Source: Hypoxylon rubiginosum
Lineage: Eukaryota > Ascomycota > Sordariomycetes > Xylariales > Hypoxylaceae
Direction: 5' to 3'
DNA: 64,000 nucleotides
NCBI GenBank assembly: GCA_902806565.1
Contig: CADCXA010000068.1
Location: 496,001 to 560,000 of the forward strand
In this document: positions 34,311-45,180 of the stretch, piece after piece
How the letters are laid out: every line of letters starts with the position of its first letter
How positions within the stretch are numbered: position 1 is the first letter of the stretch
Program-made: the position numbers and the translations under genes
Notes under the pieces: generated by a model
The model's database searches: none
Told to the model about the DNA's origin: nothing
Seen by the model: only the letters and a program-made list of their open reading frames with translations

Positions 34311-37143
34311 ATGGTTCGAGCGAACATCCTGCTACCGCTGCTCGCCAGCGCGGCGAACATCTTCTCGGCGGAAGCTAAGAGGATAGCTGGCGAGACGAGA
34401 CACGTTGCTGGGTCATACATTGTAGAATTTGAGGATTCCCAGGTATTTTAGCCTGAACGTGTAGTCGCAAAGTGCGTCCCGTACTAACCAGGCCTGACTG
34501 GCTAGGACTCTGCGGAATTCTTTAACCATATTGGATCGAAGGCCGAGACGCGCATGAACCTGGACTACAAGCTGTTCAAGGGAGCCTCGATTCAATTCAA
34601 TGACCTAAAGACTGCGGAGCAAGAAGCAACAAAGCTCAACTCTCTTGCTAGCGTCAAGCAGGTGTGGCCGAATAGGGTATACTCACTGCCCAAGGACGAG
34701 GTCGTCTGGACGGGGCAGACCGGAGGAGTAGACTACATGAAGAATGTCAAGAGACAATTGGGCAACGACACCTTCACTCCGCACGTGATGACCCAGGTAG
34801 AAAAGCTTAGAGCACAGGGTATCACTGGAAAGGGAGTCAAGATTGGCATCATCGACTCAGGTGTAAGTGCTCATATCTAAGATGCTGGTGAATGTTGTCA
34901 GCTTACCCTTCATAGGTTGACTACACCCATCCCGCATTGGGCGGCTGCTTTGGCGAAGCTGATTGCTTGTTTACGTTTGGCACTGACATTGTCGGCGACG
35001 ACTACAATGGTGACAACATCCCCGTGCCGGATGCTGATCCTTATGATGGCTGCGGTGGCCACGGCACCCACGTCTCGGGAATTATTGCTGCTCAGGCAAA
35101 CGAACTCGGCTTCACTGGCGCCGCTCCTGGCGTCACCCTCGGAATGTTCAGGGTCTTCGGCTGCACGGGCGGTGCTGCTAACGATGTCTTGATCGACGCC
35201 TACATGCAAGCATTCGAGGCCGGATCCAACATCATTACGGCATCGATTGGAGGCTCTTCAGGATGGAGCGAGGACCCATGGTCGGTCGCCGTGTCTCGAA
35301 TCGTCGAGGCCGGTGTTCCATGCACAGTTTCGGCTGGCAACGACGGCGCGGTCGGTATGTTCTACGCCAGCACGGCGTCTAACGGTAAGAGGGTTACGTC
35401 GATCGCCTCTATTGACAGTGAGGTTACGCCTCTGCTTTTGACCGAGTCGAGCTTTGCCGTCGATGGCGGCGATGAACAGTCCTTCGGCTACGCCATCGGA
35501 GAGCCTGGCGACTGGGCCAATGTCAGCCTTCCGCTCTATACCCCATCTTTCGACATCACGGAAACAGCACAGGGCTGCGACGCATTCGCTGCAGACACCC
35601 CTGACTTGTCCGGTTACATCGTACTGATCCGTCGTGGTACTTGCACCTTCGTCCAGAAAGCTTCGAACGCTGCTGCTGCCGGAGCCAAGTACGTCTTGTA
35701 CTATAACAACGTCGTTCCCGGAGCGACAAGTCCTGCTACTACTGGAGTCACCGGCATCCTGGGAACTGGCATGGTAAGCGATCGAGATTTTCCCTTCTTG
35801 GTCGTCGTCACGTAACTAATGATAAAACCAGGTGACTGCGTCGCAGGGAGAAGCCTGGGTTGCGGCACTGGAGGCTGGATCTGAAATTAGCCTTAACATG
35901 CTTGACCCTCTTACCGCACCCGTCAGGTAAGAATCTAAAACCAAAGTCCCAAGATAATTATCTAACAAAGGACAGCTTGTCTTACGAGAAGAACACGGCC
36001 ACCGGTGGATTCGCCAGCTCTTTCACGACCTGGAACCCAACGTTCGAGATGGATATTAAGCCGCAGCTTGCCTCTCCTGGCGGTAACATCCTGTCAACGT
36101 ATCCGATTCCCCTGGGAACCTACGCTGTGCTTTCTGGTACCTCGATGGCTTGCCCTCTGGTTGCTGCGATCTTTGCACTTGTATCGAACGTCCGCGGCAC
36201 TCTGGATCCTGCCACCATCGAGAACCTGCTGTCGGCTACGGCAAACCCACAGCTCCTAAATGACGGATCGGGAACATACTCAGCTCTGGCGCCTGTTATG
36301 CAACTAGGAGCAGGTATCGTGCAGGCATATGATGCTGCCTTCGCAACTACGTTGCTCAGCAAGTCCAGCCTTGCTTTCAACGACACCGACAACTTCGTCG
36401 ACACGCTGAACTTCACCATCACGAACTTGGGCACCGAAGACGTTACTTACAACTTGGGAAGTGTCGGTGCCGCCACAGGGTACACCTTCTCCGACTCAAT
36501 CTACCCGGATCCTTTCCCTGGTGTAGAGCTGTCGGACGAATACGCTACCGTCGCGCTAAGCGAGTCCAAGGTTACTGTTGCTGCCGGTGAGGAGGTTACC
36601 ATCGCTGTGACTGTCACTCCGCCCGCCCTTGACGCTTCCCGTTTGCCAGTGTACTCGGGTTACATCACCCTGAACGGCACCAACGGCGACAGCCTATCCC
36701 TACCCTACAACGGCGCCGTCGGCAGTCTCCACAACACGCCTGTTCTGGACGTAGGCTACCTCTCGGTCTCGTCTGACGCGGAGCTCAACCCCATCACGGG
36801 CAACGCATCGTTCGTGCTACCAGCGACCAACAGCACGGCGGGGAACGCCGCGTACCCGGTCGCGGTGATCCTGCTAGCGTTCGGTTCGCCGCAGGTCAAC
36901 ATCAAGGCGGTGCCGGCGGGCGCTGCCGAGGATGCGGGCACCCATATCTTTGGATCGCCGCTGTACTACGCGTCGCGGGACCCGTACACGGTGGAGTGGG
37001 ACGGCCGGCTCGACGACGGCACCCTGGCGCCGGCCGGCGCCTACACGCTGCGGTTCGAGGCGCTGCACATCTTCGGCGACGCGGCGGACCCGGCCGAGTA
37101 CGACGTCGACGAGTCGGTGTCCTTCTCGGTCCGGTATAACTAA
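34311..37143 (+). CDS. Secreted subtilisin-like serine protease with PA insert (S8A, Vpr-like)
   Basis: Exons are 34311-34442, 34506-34862, 34916-35773, 35832-35926 and 35976-37143 (introns 63, 53, 58 and 49 nt), giving 869 residues. A signal peptide (MVRANILLPLLASAANIFSA) is followed by an inhibitor I9-type prodomain starting HVAGSYIVEFEDSQ. The catalytic triad is complete: Asp161 (GIIDSGVDYTHP), His212 (CGGHGTHVSGI) and Ser537 (LSGTSMACPLVA). A protease-associated (PA) domain is inserted between His and Ser, with GYIVLIRRGTCTFVQKASNA. A long beta-rich C-terminal region (residues about 600-869) follows, with Fn3-like segments as in Vpr/C5a-peptidase types. It probably degrades host or environmental protein outside the cell. 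The first intron contains a clear branch-site sequence (GTACTAACC). The last 300 bases are unusually GC-rich. Confidence 0.93.
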
Positions 37144-37681
37144 GAGCGCAGGCGGCTGTATAATAGGGAGAGAAAAATTTAAGGGGTAGGGAACAGATGT
37201 ATCAATCATAAGATAGCAGTCCTAGACTCATTTTCTAGAAGACTATAAAAATAAATAGAATGCGAGTATTTGCGTTTATATCATTCGAACTGGATGTTGC
37301 TGTGACCTAGAGTTTAAAAAGATCAGGAGATGCTCCTTGACCCCTTTCTGTAAAATTTGTAGCATTGATGAACGAACGGTGGCATGGTGATAGTGGGTGA
37401 TTGATCACGATATATTTCTAGTAATGAAGAAACTCGCTTAAAGCATATCTAACTCAATGGAATATTCCCGGCTTGGTTTCGTAAGCTGTATTCATTTAAA
37501 CGGTCTATCCAATCAATGGTCTCGGGATGATGATTAGATCGTTATCGTGAATTTCGGTCTTTTATCTTTACTTACGATTTCTAATCATTCTTCTTCTACC
37601 GCAGTCAAGTCGCCGATCACAGAAATAAGCCAGCGCAAGTTCGAATACTTCTCATAAAGCTTTATTGTTTCAATTACCAAC
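37144..37681. other. Spacer between the subtilase and BOL3 genes
   Basis: AT-rich 3' flank of the subtilase and probable promoter of the BolA-like gene. No other feature was seen. Confidence 0.6.
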
Positions 37682-38167
37682 ATGCTATGCAACCACTGCC
37701 GTCTCCTCGCTACGAGGATCGTCCAACGAACATCTTCGAAAGTGTCGCAACACAGCCGCCTCATCAGCAACACCTCGGCACAGCGAGCGAGAGCTACGAG
37801 AGCTCTAGCGCCAGTTCTTCATACCTCACGTATAGCCAGTCGCGTGCTAGCGCAACCCTACTCTGCCTCTGCGACAGCATCTACCTCAACGGCTGCCTCG
37901 TCAGCAGCACCAGCACCCCCCGAGAAGCCCGATTACCTCGACGACGCCGAGTCGGCAATATGGGACAAGCTGACGGCCGAGTTCTCCCCGACGGAGCTTA
38001 TGGTACAAGACATATCGGGCGGCTGCGGGTCCATGTACGGGATTGAGATCGCGTCGGAGAAGTTTCGGGGCGCGAACATGCTCAAGCAGCAGAGAATGGT
38101 GAACGCGGCGCTAGGGGATCAGATGAAGGGCTGGCACGGCGTACAGCTGCGCACCAAGGTCCCGTAA
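37682..38167 (+). CDS. BOL3: Mitochondrial BolA-like protein (BOL3/BOLA3 type)
   Basis: Intronless, 161 residues. The first 80 or so residues are Arg/Ser/Ala-rich and without acidic residues, as in a mitochondrial targeting sequence. A BolA domain follows (about residues 90-160): LTAEFSPTELMVQDISGGCG, SMYGIEIASEKFRG, then MVNAALGDQMKGWHGVQLRT. The GGCG Cys and the C-terminal His in GWHG are the conserved candidate Fe-S ligands of BolA proteins. BOL3 works with glutaredoxin/NFU factors to pass [4Fe-4S] clusters to enzymes such as lipoate synthase. The symbol is assigned from the family and the predicted mitochondrial location. Confidence 0.9.
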   Translation: MLCNHCRLLATRIVQRTSSKVSQHSRLISNTSAQRARATRALAPVLHTSRIASRVLAQPYSASATASTSTAASSAAPAPPEKPDYLDDAESAIWDKLTAEFSPTELMVQDISGGCGSMYGIEIASEKFRGANMLKQQRMVNAALGDQMKGWHGVQLRTKVP

Positions 38168-39835
38168 CTTGACAAGGGGCTTACATGGGAACGAGAGTGG
38201 TTGTGGATGAGTCTGTACGTAAGCCACGCGGCCTTGGAGGATACCTCTAGCATTCTGTGGTTGGTTGTTGATGGGCTTGCATGTGCAGATATGCTAGGTT
38301 ATCGTGGCTCGTCACACTCAAGGATTGGCACCAGCTTGACACCGTGCATATCTTCTAGGTATCTCCATGCCGATGAACCATGTAAAGTGTACCAGCATTA
38401 GCGGTAGCCACATCTCGGAGTCTTCGCCGTGGCCTATCAGACAAGAATGCTTCGCTGCAGCTCAGATAAATAAATAGTCTGTGCCTGGCCTGTGACCTCT
38501 AGTGTACGCTTTAAGAAGCACGTCTAGACTAACGATGTGATTTTATCATCTGTTGGTGGCAGTGTAGTGTGGCTTGAGACAAGGCTTACGGAGAAATCGA
38601 TCTAAGTCACAATGCTCTAGTAGCGTACTAGTTACTCCATGTCTTACAAGGGCATCCATCCAAGCCACATGCATGTCGATCTTCTATAGACTGCAGTTTT
38701 AATAGACGTGGCGTTAAATGCAGTTGGACAGTGTGAACGGTGACTTAACTAGCCTCAAGCCTCTCGGGAAGATCGAATTGTTCTAGAATGTTATGAATCT
38801 ATAAGCCGCTCGTTTCAACCACATAGTCTCGACATTGACGGTTCGACACCCAAGCTAGGCAGTTCGTATTTCCAGGGTCTCGGAAAAATATGATACTAGT
38901 CGGTTCGTCATCGTCGACAGCGAGACACGGAATATAGAAAAGCTTGTAGCGTTGCACCGCATCATTATGATGGACACATTAGCCGCCTACCCGATACTTC
39001 TAGAGTCTTGGCCCCCAGAAACAGCAGCGCGTCCTTACTTCACTGGCCAGCGAGATATCTAGTGGCTGGCGTCGATGATTTCTCCAAAGTTAAGCAGTTG
39101 CGGAAAGTCCGCTTCAAACCCTCCTGAGACGCAAATTGCGGTGAGCTATAGTCCACAGAAACATAGAAACATAGAAAATGTCTACCTAGGTACATACCTG
39201 GTAGGAACGTATCAGCCCTTTACTTTGTAAGGGAAGATTAACGACTATATGGATACCTAGGTGCGTATCTATGCAAATATAATATGACGGTGTTCATGTC
39301 GTACATGTCTAACATAATTAATACAGGGTATGATATTGCTACACTTTAAGGGGAGTAAGTCAAATAGTAATTAGCACATGCCCATCTTTATCAGTGGGCA
39401 TACCAATGTAGAACAAAACATAGGTACTGTAGGCACTAAGTATGCCTGGTACTACCTGAATATTCCATGCGGACTTCTCGAAGAACAGATAGGTTTCGAA
39501 ATCGCTGGCTTCGGTTTCAGCCCCAAAATCGACTTCGCCATGAAAACACTTCACAAAGCAATCAACTCATAGGCGAGAATAGAGTCGTTTTCATAGTTAA
39601 TGTGGACGAAATAAAACCTAAGCTACTAAACGATGTCCCCCATCTTTTGTGACTAATAAGCCTATGCTCAACTCGTTAGATTGCTGAATATTCTAAACCC
39701 CTTATTCTGACACAGAAAACCCCCCATTAAAATATCTCCAATTCATCAATACATAAATTTTGTCCGCTATAAATAGTCCTCCGAGGAATATCACTGTCCT
39801 CGCCCTACAACGAGCTTATGTATATGTGTAGGTTG
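38168..39835. other. Spacer between convergent BOL3 and mini-velvet genes
   Basis: AT-rich, 1.7 kb, 3' to both flanking genes. TACCTAGGTA-type palindromes occur at about 39183 and 39254. Overlapping 64-codon frames at 39360-39572 on both strands have no recognisable content. Confidence 0.5.
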
Positions 39836-40388
39836 TCATTGAGGTGAGCGAGGGACATTAAAACCCCCATTTCGACGTAATCTTCGCAAGAGGGTTTGCT
39901 CATCAGGGGCTGTTACATCAAATGGTAGTTAGTATTCGGAACTGTATTGGAGAATAACACACGAGAAGGTAGAAAATGTTTGTAGACTTACATGGAACTT
40001 CTGTAGCGACGCTCTGATCGTAGACCGTAAATTGTGCCGTGCTCGTCGATGCGGTGAGGATAACCCCTGCCCCATCGATAGAGTTATAATCCATCCGGAG
40101 GGCGTTGACTCGAATGGTGTAGGTCCCGGCGTAGCTCACGATAAGGTCGGGAAAGACAGAGTATACTGTTGAACCACCACTTCGGGAAGAAGACCGGTCA
40201 CTCAAGGTCTTGCCAGAAGTTGAGAGTGTGCCGTATAGCTGGTCCTCGAGAATGCGGTCATAAGAATCGACGAGAGCGACTTGTACAAAGTCGTAGGCGT
40301 CACCACTATCGGAACTGATAACGAGGGGCGGATATAGGACCGCACCTGCTTGAGCTTGTGCCGGGGGTTGGACTTTGACGGTGACCAT
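39836..40388 (-). CDS. Miniature velvet-domain protein
   Basis: Exons on the minus strand are 40388-39992 and 39909-39836, joined across an 82-nt intron, giving 156 residues. The velvet fold is recognisable: VTVKVQPPAQAQAGAVLYPP at the start, then DFVQVALVDSYDRILEDQLYG, STVYSVFPDLIVSYAGTYT, IRVNALRMDY, and STAQFTVYDQSVA. The last exon adds SPDEQTLLRRLRRNGGFNVP. Velvet proteins (VeA, VelB, VosA, VelC) are DNA-binding regulators of development and secondary metabolism, normally more than 300 residues with long extra regions. Here almost the whole protein is one velvet domain, and the loop between the two halves is short. No nuclear signal or transactivation region is obvious. It could be a truncated paralogue, a dominant partner of a full-length velvet protein, or an expressed relic. 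Function is inferred from fold only. Confidence 0.75.
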
Positions 40389-40858
40389 GGCTGCGGCTTA
40401 GTTGCTTCGTGTCTGGGTTTAGGTTACTTCTTTGGCTGCAGCGAATCTAGAGGATGCTTTCCACTCGTTGGATATTATCCGCTGCTCTCGGCGAATCCTC
40501 CTTGGGTCTTTTAAGTCTATTTGAGTGACACCAAGCGACCTTGGAGACGCATAATCTTGATGCTTTTCTCCTAGCGGTCTAATAGTAGCGACATATCACA
40601 TAGGACTCGAGAGATTGAAAAATTTACCGGATACTTCCGCGGAGAGTAAACCCGTTTTGAGAGGTCCGTCATATGCCCAAATATCATAGTCATTGGTGAT
40701 AGATGATAGGTCTAGAAGAGAAACTCTAGAAAAATTGCCCAAGTAACTGTAGCAATATGGTTAGGGTACATCGATGAGTCCCTGGTACTAAGTAATGAGA
40801 CCAATTCCTACCCTCGACGAAGAACTCTTCACTATTCCCACCCCAATAGACATAACAC

Positions 40859-41101
40859 ATGTTCCAGAAGCTCGAGGAGCTATATCCAACTAAAACGGGA
40901 GGTAGATGGGTCATTGACTTCTCTTATGACGCGATTGCCTCTTCGCTCGCCTTGTTCACTCTCCCTGTGAGATCGGGAGCAAAGATTGGGACCCAAAAGA
41001 AACGTCGAAGTATGGGCGTGATGCCACCATCAGAACCTATAATACGGGACGTTAATGGATGGGCCAAGTACAGACTCGAGGCCGAGGTTGCTAATCTATA
41101 A
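40859..41101 (+). CDS. Short hypothetical ORF (unsupported)
   Basis: 80 residues from ATG to TAA (MFQKLEELYPTKTGGRWVID at the start), with a stop just upstream of the ATG. No domain was recognised. It could be an exon of a larger or decayed gene or chance coding potential. It is listed only because it has a clean ATG start and reasonable composition. Confidence 0.2.
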   Translation: MFQKLEELYPTKTGGRWVIDFSYDAIASSLALFTLPVRSGAKIGTQKKRRSMGVMPPSEPIIRDVNGWAKYRLEAEVANL

Positions 41102-41368
41102 TGGACAAAGCAAAGTTCCTAGGCTAGCTGAGTCGATATCTGCAGAATGCGGTGTAAGGCTAATATGTGAAATATGATCAGTAATCATCAAATAAAAAAA
41201 GGGATTGGGCAAAACGAAACAGAAATCGAATAGAACCTACGATGATTCTAGTTTTGCATTACATATGATCCCTGCACAGTCGAAAAGATACAAATCGGGA
41301 ATTTTCAGTCGTGACATTTTCCTACCCTCTGCATATGCTTACCCACAGGGGTGGTTAAGCATAATGAC

Positions 41369-41413
41369 GGGGGGGTAATACCGGGTTGAACGGGTACAAG
41401 GGGGGGGGGGGGG
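41369..41413 (+). repeat. G-rich block with 14-G run
   Basis: Runs of 7, 3, 3 and 14 G within 45 bases, a pattern able to form a G-quadruplex on the plus strand. Confidence 0.7.
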
Positions 41414-43052
41414 TCCTGCAAGTCTGCAAGGGGTACCAAACTTCCGGGCCCTGTCATGTCAGTGCCAATGTCAGTGCCAATATACTCTGCATTATATTGT
41501 ACGTCAGGGGTCTCCATTCTATCATCTTTTCCCATAATCTCATATTAAGTCATCATCGTAACGTAGGTAGTTGGAAAAATACGATGCTGAATGAAAATTT
41601 GTCCTGGATATCGAACCGATTCGCTCCAGTTGTCAGTCGCTACGTCATGAATGATGAACCAATTGCAACTGACCTCATACACGAATCGACTGAGCATAGG
41701 CTGCCTTGCCCCTGAGCTAGCAATTAAAAATAGACTCGAGGGGAAGACACATCTATCTACGAGAACATCGTCGCCTCTCCTACTAACAGGTGAGTTGTAC
41801 AATGTGGTGTAGAGCTCGTCTGGCTACATCATTTTGCTATGCGTTCGGGGTGCATATTTGAAAACGACGTTGGACCAACCAATCGTAGGAATTCATATGA
41901 TTGGCCTAAGAAAAACCGAACTCGTCCAAACTCGCGCGTAGTGGGCGCAAAGAGACGACGCGTAGCAACGCCGACTCAACCCAACTACTTGATAAATAAA
42001 CCTCCTAAAAGCCAAACCACTACCTATGGGGTATGGAGTAAGCCTATAAGCATGGCCAATAGCCATTGCGTATGGATGGTAAAGGGTAAAATAATCTATA
42101 ATTAGGTGTCCGAAATGGGACTCTTTACGCCACCTTCAGCTTCTATTTCGAGCGGCTCTTCTTCAATGACTTCTTTTTTCCTTCTTCCGTGCGGCCGACT
42201 GCGCATGAGTGGGCCTCATTTTCCAAGGTGAGCAATCGCCGGGATACCCAAAGCCAATAGAGCAAATCCCGGAAGTTTTAATGAGGCTGTCGATAGCCGA
42301 TCGATCTGCGAAATCCAGAGATCTTGCGTCTATGACACAGATCGGTGACAGGGGGTGTTCGCAGGTAGGGCTGACGCCTTCGGACAAGGAAAAAAAAGCA
42401 AAATCGGCGAAAAACGACGCGGTACCTGATAAGCCATTGTAACAACCTACATCGCACCGGAGAAACGAAAAGCGTCTTCCTTGAGAGCCGCCAAGATGCA
42501 GGGACTCTAATGATGACTGAGATATACGTCTGAGCGCGACTACGATCCTAACCTTGAAGCTAGTGGCTGTTGCCAGGCTGTCAGGTTCTCAGTGTTTCAT
42601 AAGTGACGAAATAGACCAAACAGTTACCTGCCTTATTGTGTCTCATTAAGTCCATTAGTGTAAAGGTATTGGCTTCGACATTCTCTAGCTCATAGTTAGG
42701 TGTAGATCGAGGATCAGGAATGGGGACAGCAAATTTATTAGAAATATTGTCACAATTCTCATAGCGTAGAAATATCTATATCAGGCAAGGAAGTCCTAAG
42801 ATTTATCATAGAAAGAGTCCTTAAGAAAACCGTACTGAAGCATTCACTCCACCTACTCTCGTTCCTAGCTATGAACGCATAAGAATGTTGAGGTGATAAA
42901 TTTCAAGGAGTTACTGGTGAGTCTGCCACCATCAGATATGGGATCTAATTCATTCGTTCCACATCTCAGCCTTGATTCTATATCTTTTGTAATTCATACA
43001 AGATGAATCATTCGACGACTGCCATATACCCGTATGTATTCCTCACGTGCCT

Positions 43053-44985
43053 CTAGCCCTGACTCGACACACAACCGAACCACTGAGCGGCGGCTGAATA
43101 GTTCATACGTGGCGGCCAGAGCTCGGAGGCGAGTAATGGAAGCTGAGCCTTCCCACTGCTAAAAATTCGAAGACCTCTGATGGAAGAGTATTCTTGTGGA
43201 TAGAACACGCCAAGTAAAAAGTCTGTATCCTGAATGTATGCGTTGTTGAACGGTTTGTTACGTACCTCGAATCTAAGAATGACGCCTTCCACAGTCAAGA
43301 TCTTGTCGTCTATGCCGACATAACTCAGGGGTAGATCGACAGCCTTGTCAAAGCGCTCGAAAGACCCACCATTCATTAGATTCAGCTTGTACCAGGATGG
43401 GAAGTCCGGGCGGCGGCAAGGCTTGATCCCTCGAAGGCGATGCCACCGCAATGACTGTGGGAACTCCTTCAAGGGCAGACCCCAAAAGAATGACAACATG
43501 CCTCCGATAACATTCAAGGAACCAGAATTGTTTTGTCATCTTACGCTCCGTGTACATTTCCACCATCCCGGTAAAGGTGGAATTAGCGAACGTGCGTCGT
43601 GATTCAGCGTCCTTGAAATATTCCTTGTGATCCAGCTACAGAAAAAAATGAGCTATCGTTCCTCACTCACCAAAACATCAAGGCTGATGCGACTGACTAG
43701 CAAAAAAAAATCCTGTTGTTTCGGATTGGTATTAAGGGCGCCTCCCGGGCCACGAGCGTCATCAATCGACTCGCAGTACCTGACTGTATTGCAAAGGAAA
43801 TGAACCTGATGCTTGCCGAAAAGAATACGCCGGCTGCACAGTAAGAATTCCTGAAGAATCCAGGCTCGGTTACAATAAGTTACTCCGGTGAGCAGAGTTG
43901 GAAACAGAGTGAGCAGCTCGTCGACCCATTCTCTTCCCTGTGGTGCTCGAGGGCTCCTTGCGCTCACACCACAAAGTCCTGCACCAGAATTATTGCCGCG
44001 CAAGGCGATAATCATTGCCCAGGCGTATTTGTAAATACCTAATATCCATCACGCCTCACTATTGCTTTTTCCCTGGGCTAGGAGTCTGGTTAATGTGTAG
44101 TGCATCCGCCTAGGAAACATCGTTAGCATATCCAGCTCTTCAAACTTCTTGGAGATAGCCTACCCGAAAGTACTTCAGCCCAAGGCTTTTTGTCACTGTC
44201 ATGGGATCTTCTATTGTCTAAGGAAGATCCCCTTTCTCAAGCGTCCCTTCCTTAGGACCCATACCGTCCCATACGTAGCTCAAGGCGACGTAGCGACATT
44301 GTGGAGGGCAGCTGACTATCTGATGACATGACACGTTGATCATCTTGTACGACAGGAGTTGTTCTGACCAGACAACTTGGCATGATGCTGAATGTCCCCT
44401 TCGAAACGACTCATCCAAGCTCTCACGATATTGGGGTTCCATAGGGAGCTCCTCTCACGAGCTGAGAGGCCTAAACGGGTAGGGGCAGGTGTCTTGTGAG
44501 AGAGCGCGAATGTTGAGTCGAAACCGTGCACCAGCTGATATGCTCCTCCAAAATACCGTCCCAGGACAGATATCTACTCCTCGCGACTATTGAAAGTGCC
44601 ATACATTGTATATTTCTTCCCCAACTCTTCCTCTGTGGAATCCTCTTCGCTCGTTGGCAGCTTCGCATCGAGTTGGTTGTAGCTCCTGATGGGACGGAGG
44701 TAATACTCGACATTCAAACTCTCTTCGACCGTCGATTGAACTGGCAATGGAGAGAAGATTGAAGATCATTCTGCACGGCGGATATGACGCATGCAGGGAA
44801 ATTGAATGAAGTGGCCCAAGCCCAAGCCATTGATCGGCGTTGTGCCTTTTGTTTTCCCACTCTGGGAGATTGGACCCGTCCACGCGAGGGACTACTTCAT
44901 CTCTGATGGTTTCGTTTGTGAGCCAGTCCACGATTCGAAGCTGCGCGCACCTCTCACAAACTCGCCCAGTTGGGTCCCGGGCGGT
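43053..44985 (-). pseudogene. HET-domain (heterokaryon incompatibility) pseudogene
   Basis: Fragments of a HET-domain protein read in order on the minus strand but in different frames. The N-terminal part at 44985-44587 has VCERCAQLRIVDWL and LGPLHSISLHAS, like the Cys-rich start of HET proteins. The HET core at 44442-44164 has CRYVALSYVW, then LP, an in-frame TAG at 44220-44218, then TIEDPMTVTKSLGLKYF. After a 54-nt intron (44163-44110) comes ADALHINQ, followed by a frame change near an A5 run (plus-strand T5 at 44066-44070) and an in-frame TGA at 44051-44049. Then IYKYAWAMIIALRGNNSGAG leads to WILQEFLLCSRRILFG. A further frame change near 43530 precedes GGMLSFFWGLPLKEFPQSLR and the C-terminus. 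HET proteins trigger cell death when incompatible strains fuse; this copy cannot be translated as one protein unless several lesions are sequencing errors. Confidence 0.8.
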
Positions 44986-45009
44986 ACCTAGAAGCGATTC
45001 TACTGCGAA

Positions 45010-45180
45010 TTAGTCGAGTTCACTATTAGCTTCGCTACAGCCGTTTCTTAGAAAGATCGAGCAATCCGATATTTCGTGGCCGGCTTTACGGCACCTCAAA
45101 CAAAGACCGACCTTCCTGGCAGAAACGGTTGTTGTACTTATTTCGTTAAATTGGGGTTTGGGAAGATGAGAAATGAGATA
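45010..45180 (-). pseudogene. CCHC zinc-knuckle fragment
   Basis: A minus-strand open stretch ending at TAA (45012-45010) contains a perfect CX2CX4HX4C zinc knuckle, LCLRCRKAGHEISDC, with the Cys/His residues encoded at 45102-45061. Upstream the frame runs into stops by about 45215. Such knuckles occur in retrotransposon Gag proteins and some cellular RNA-binding proteins. It lies just upstream of the HET pseudogene on the same strand, and no reverse transcriptase or repeat ends were recognised. Best seen as a relic fragment. Confidence 0.4.

Larger units (their letters stand above)
40389..43052. other. Gene-poor region of about 2.7 kb
   Basis: Promoter side of the mini-velvet gene, then sequence without recognised genes. 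It contains a G-rich block at 41369-41413 ending in 14 consecutive G. An 80-codon plus-strand frame starting at ATG 40859 and ending at 41101 has a coding-like appearance but no recognised homologue; a second frame of 77 codons lies at 42209-42442. Confidence 0.45.
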
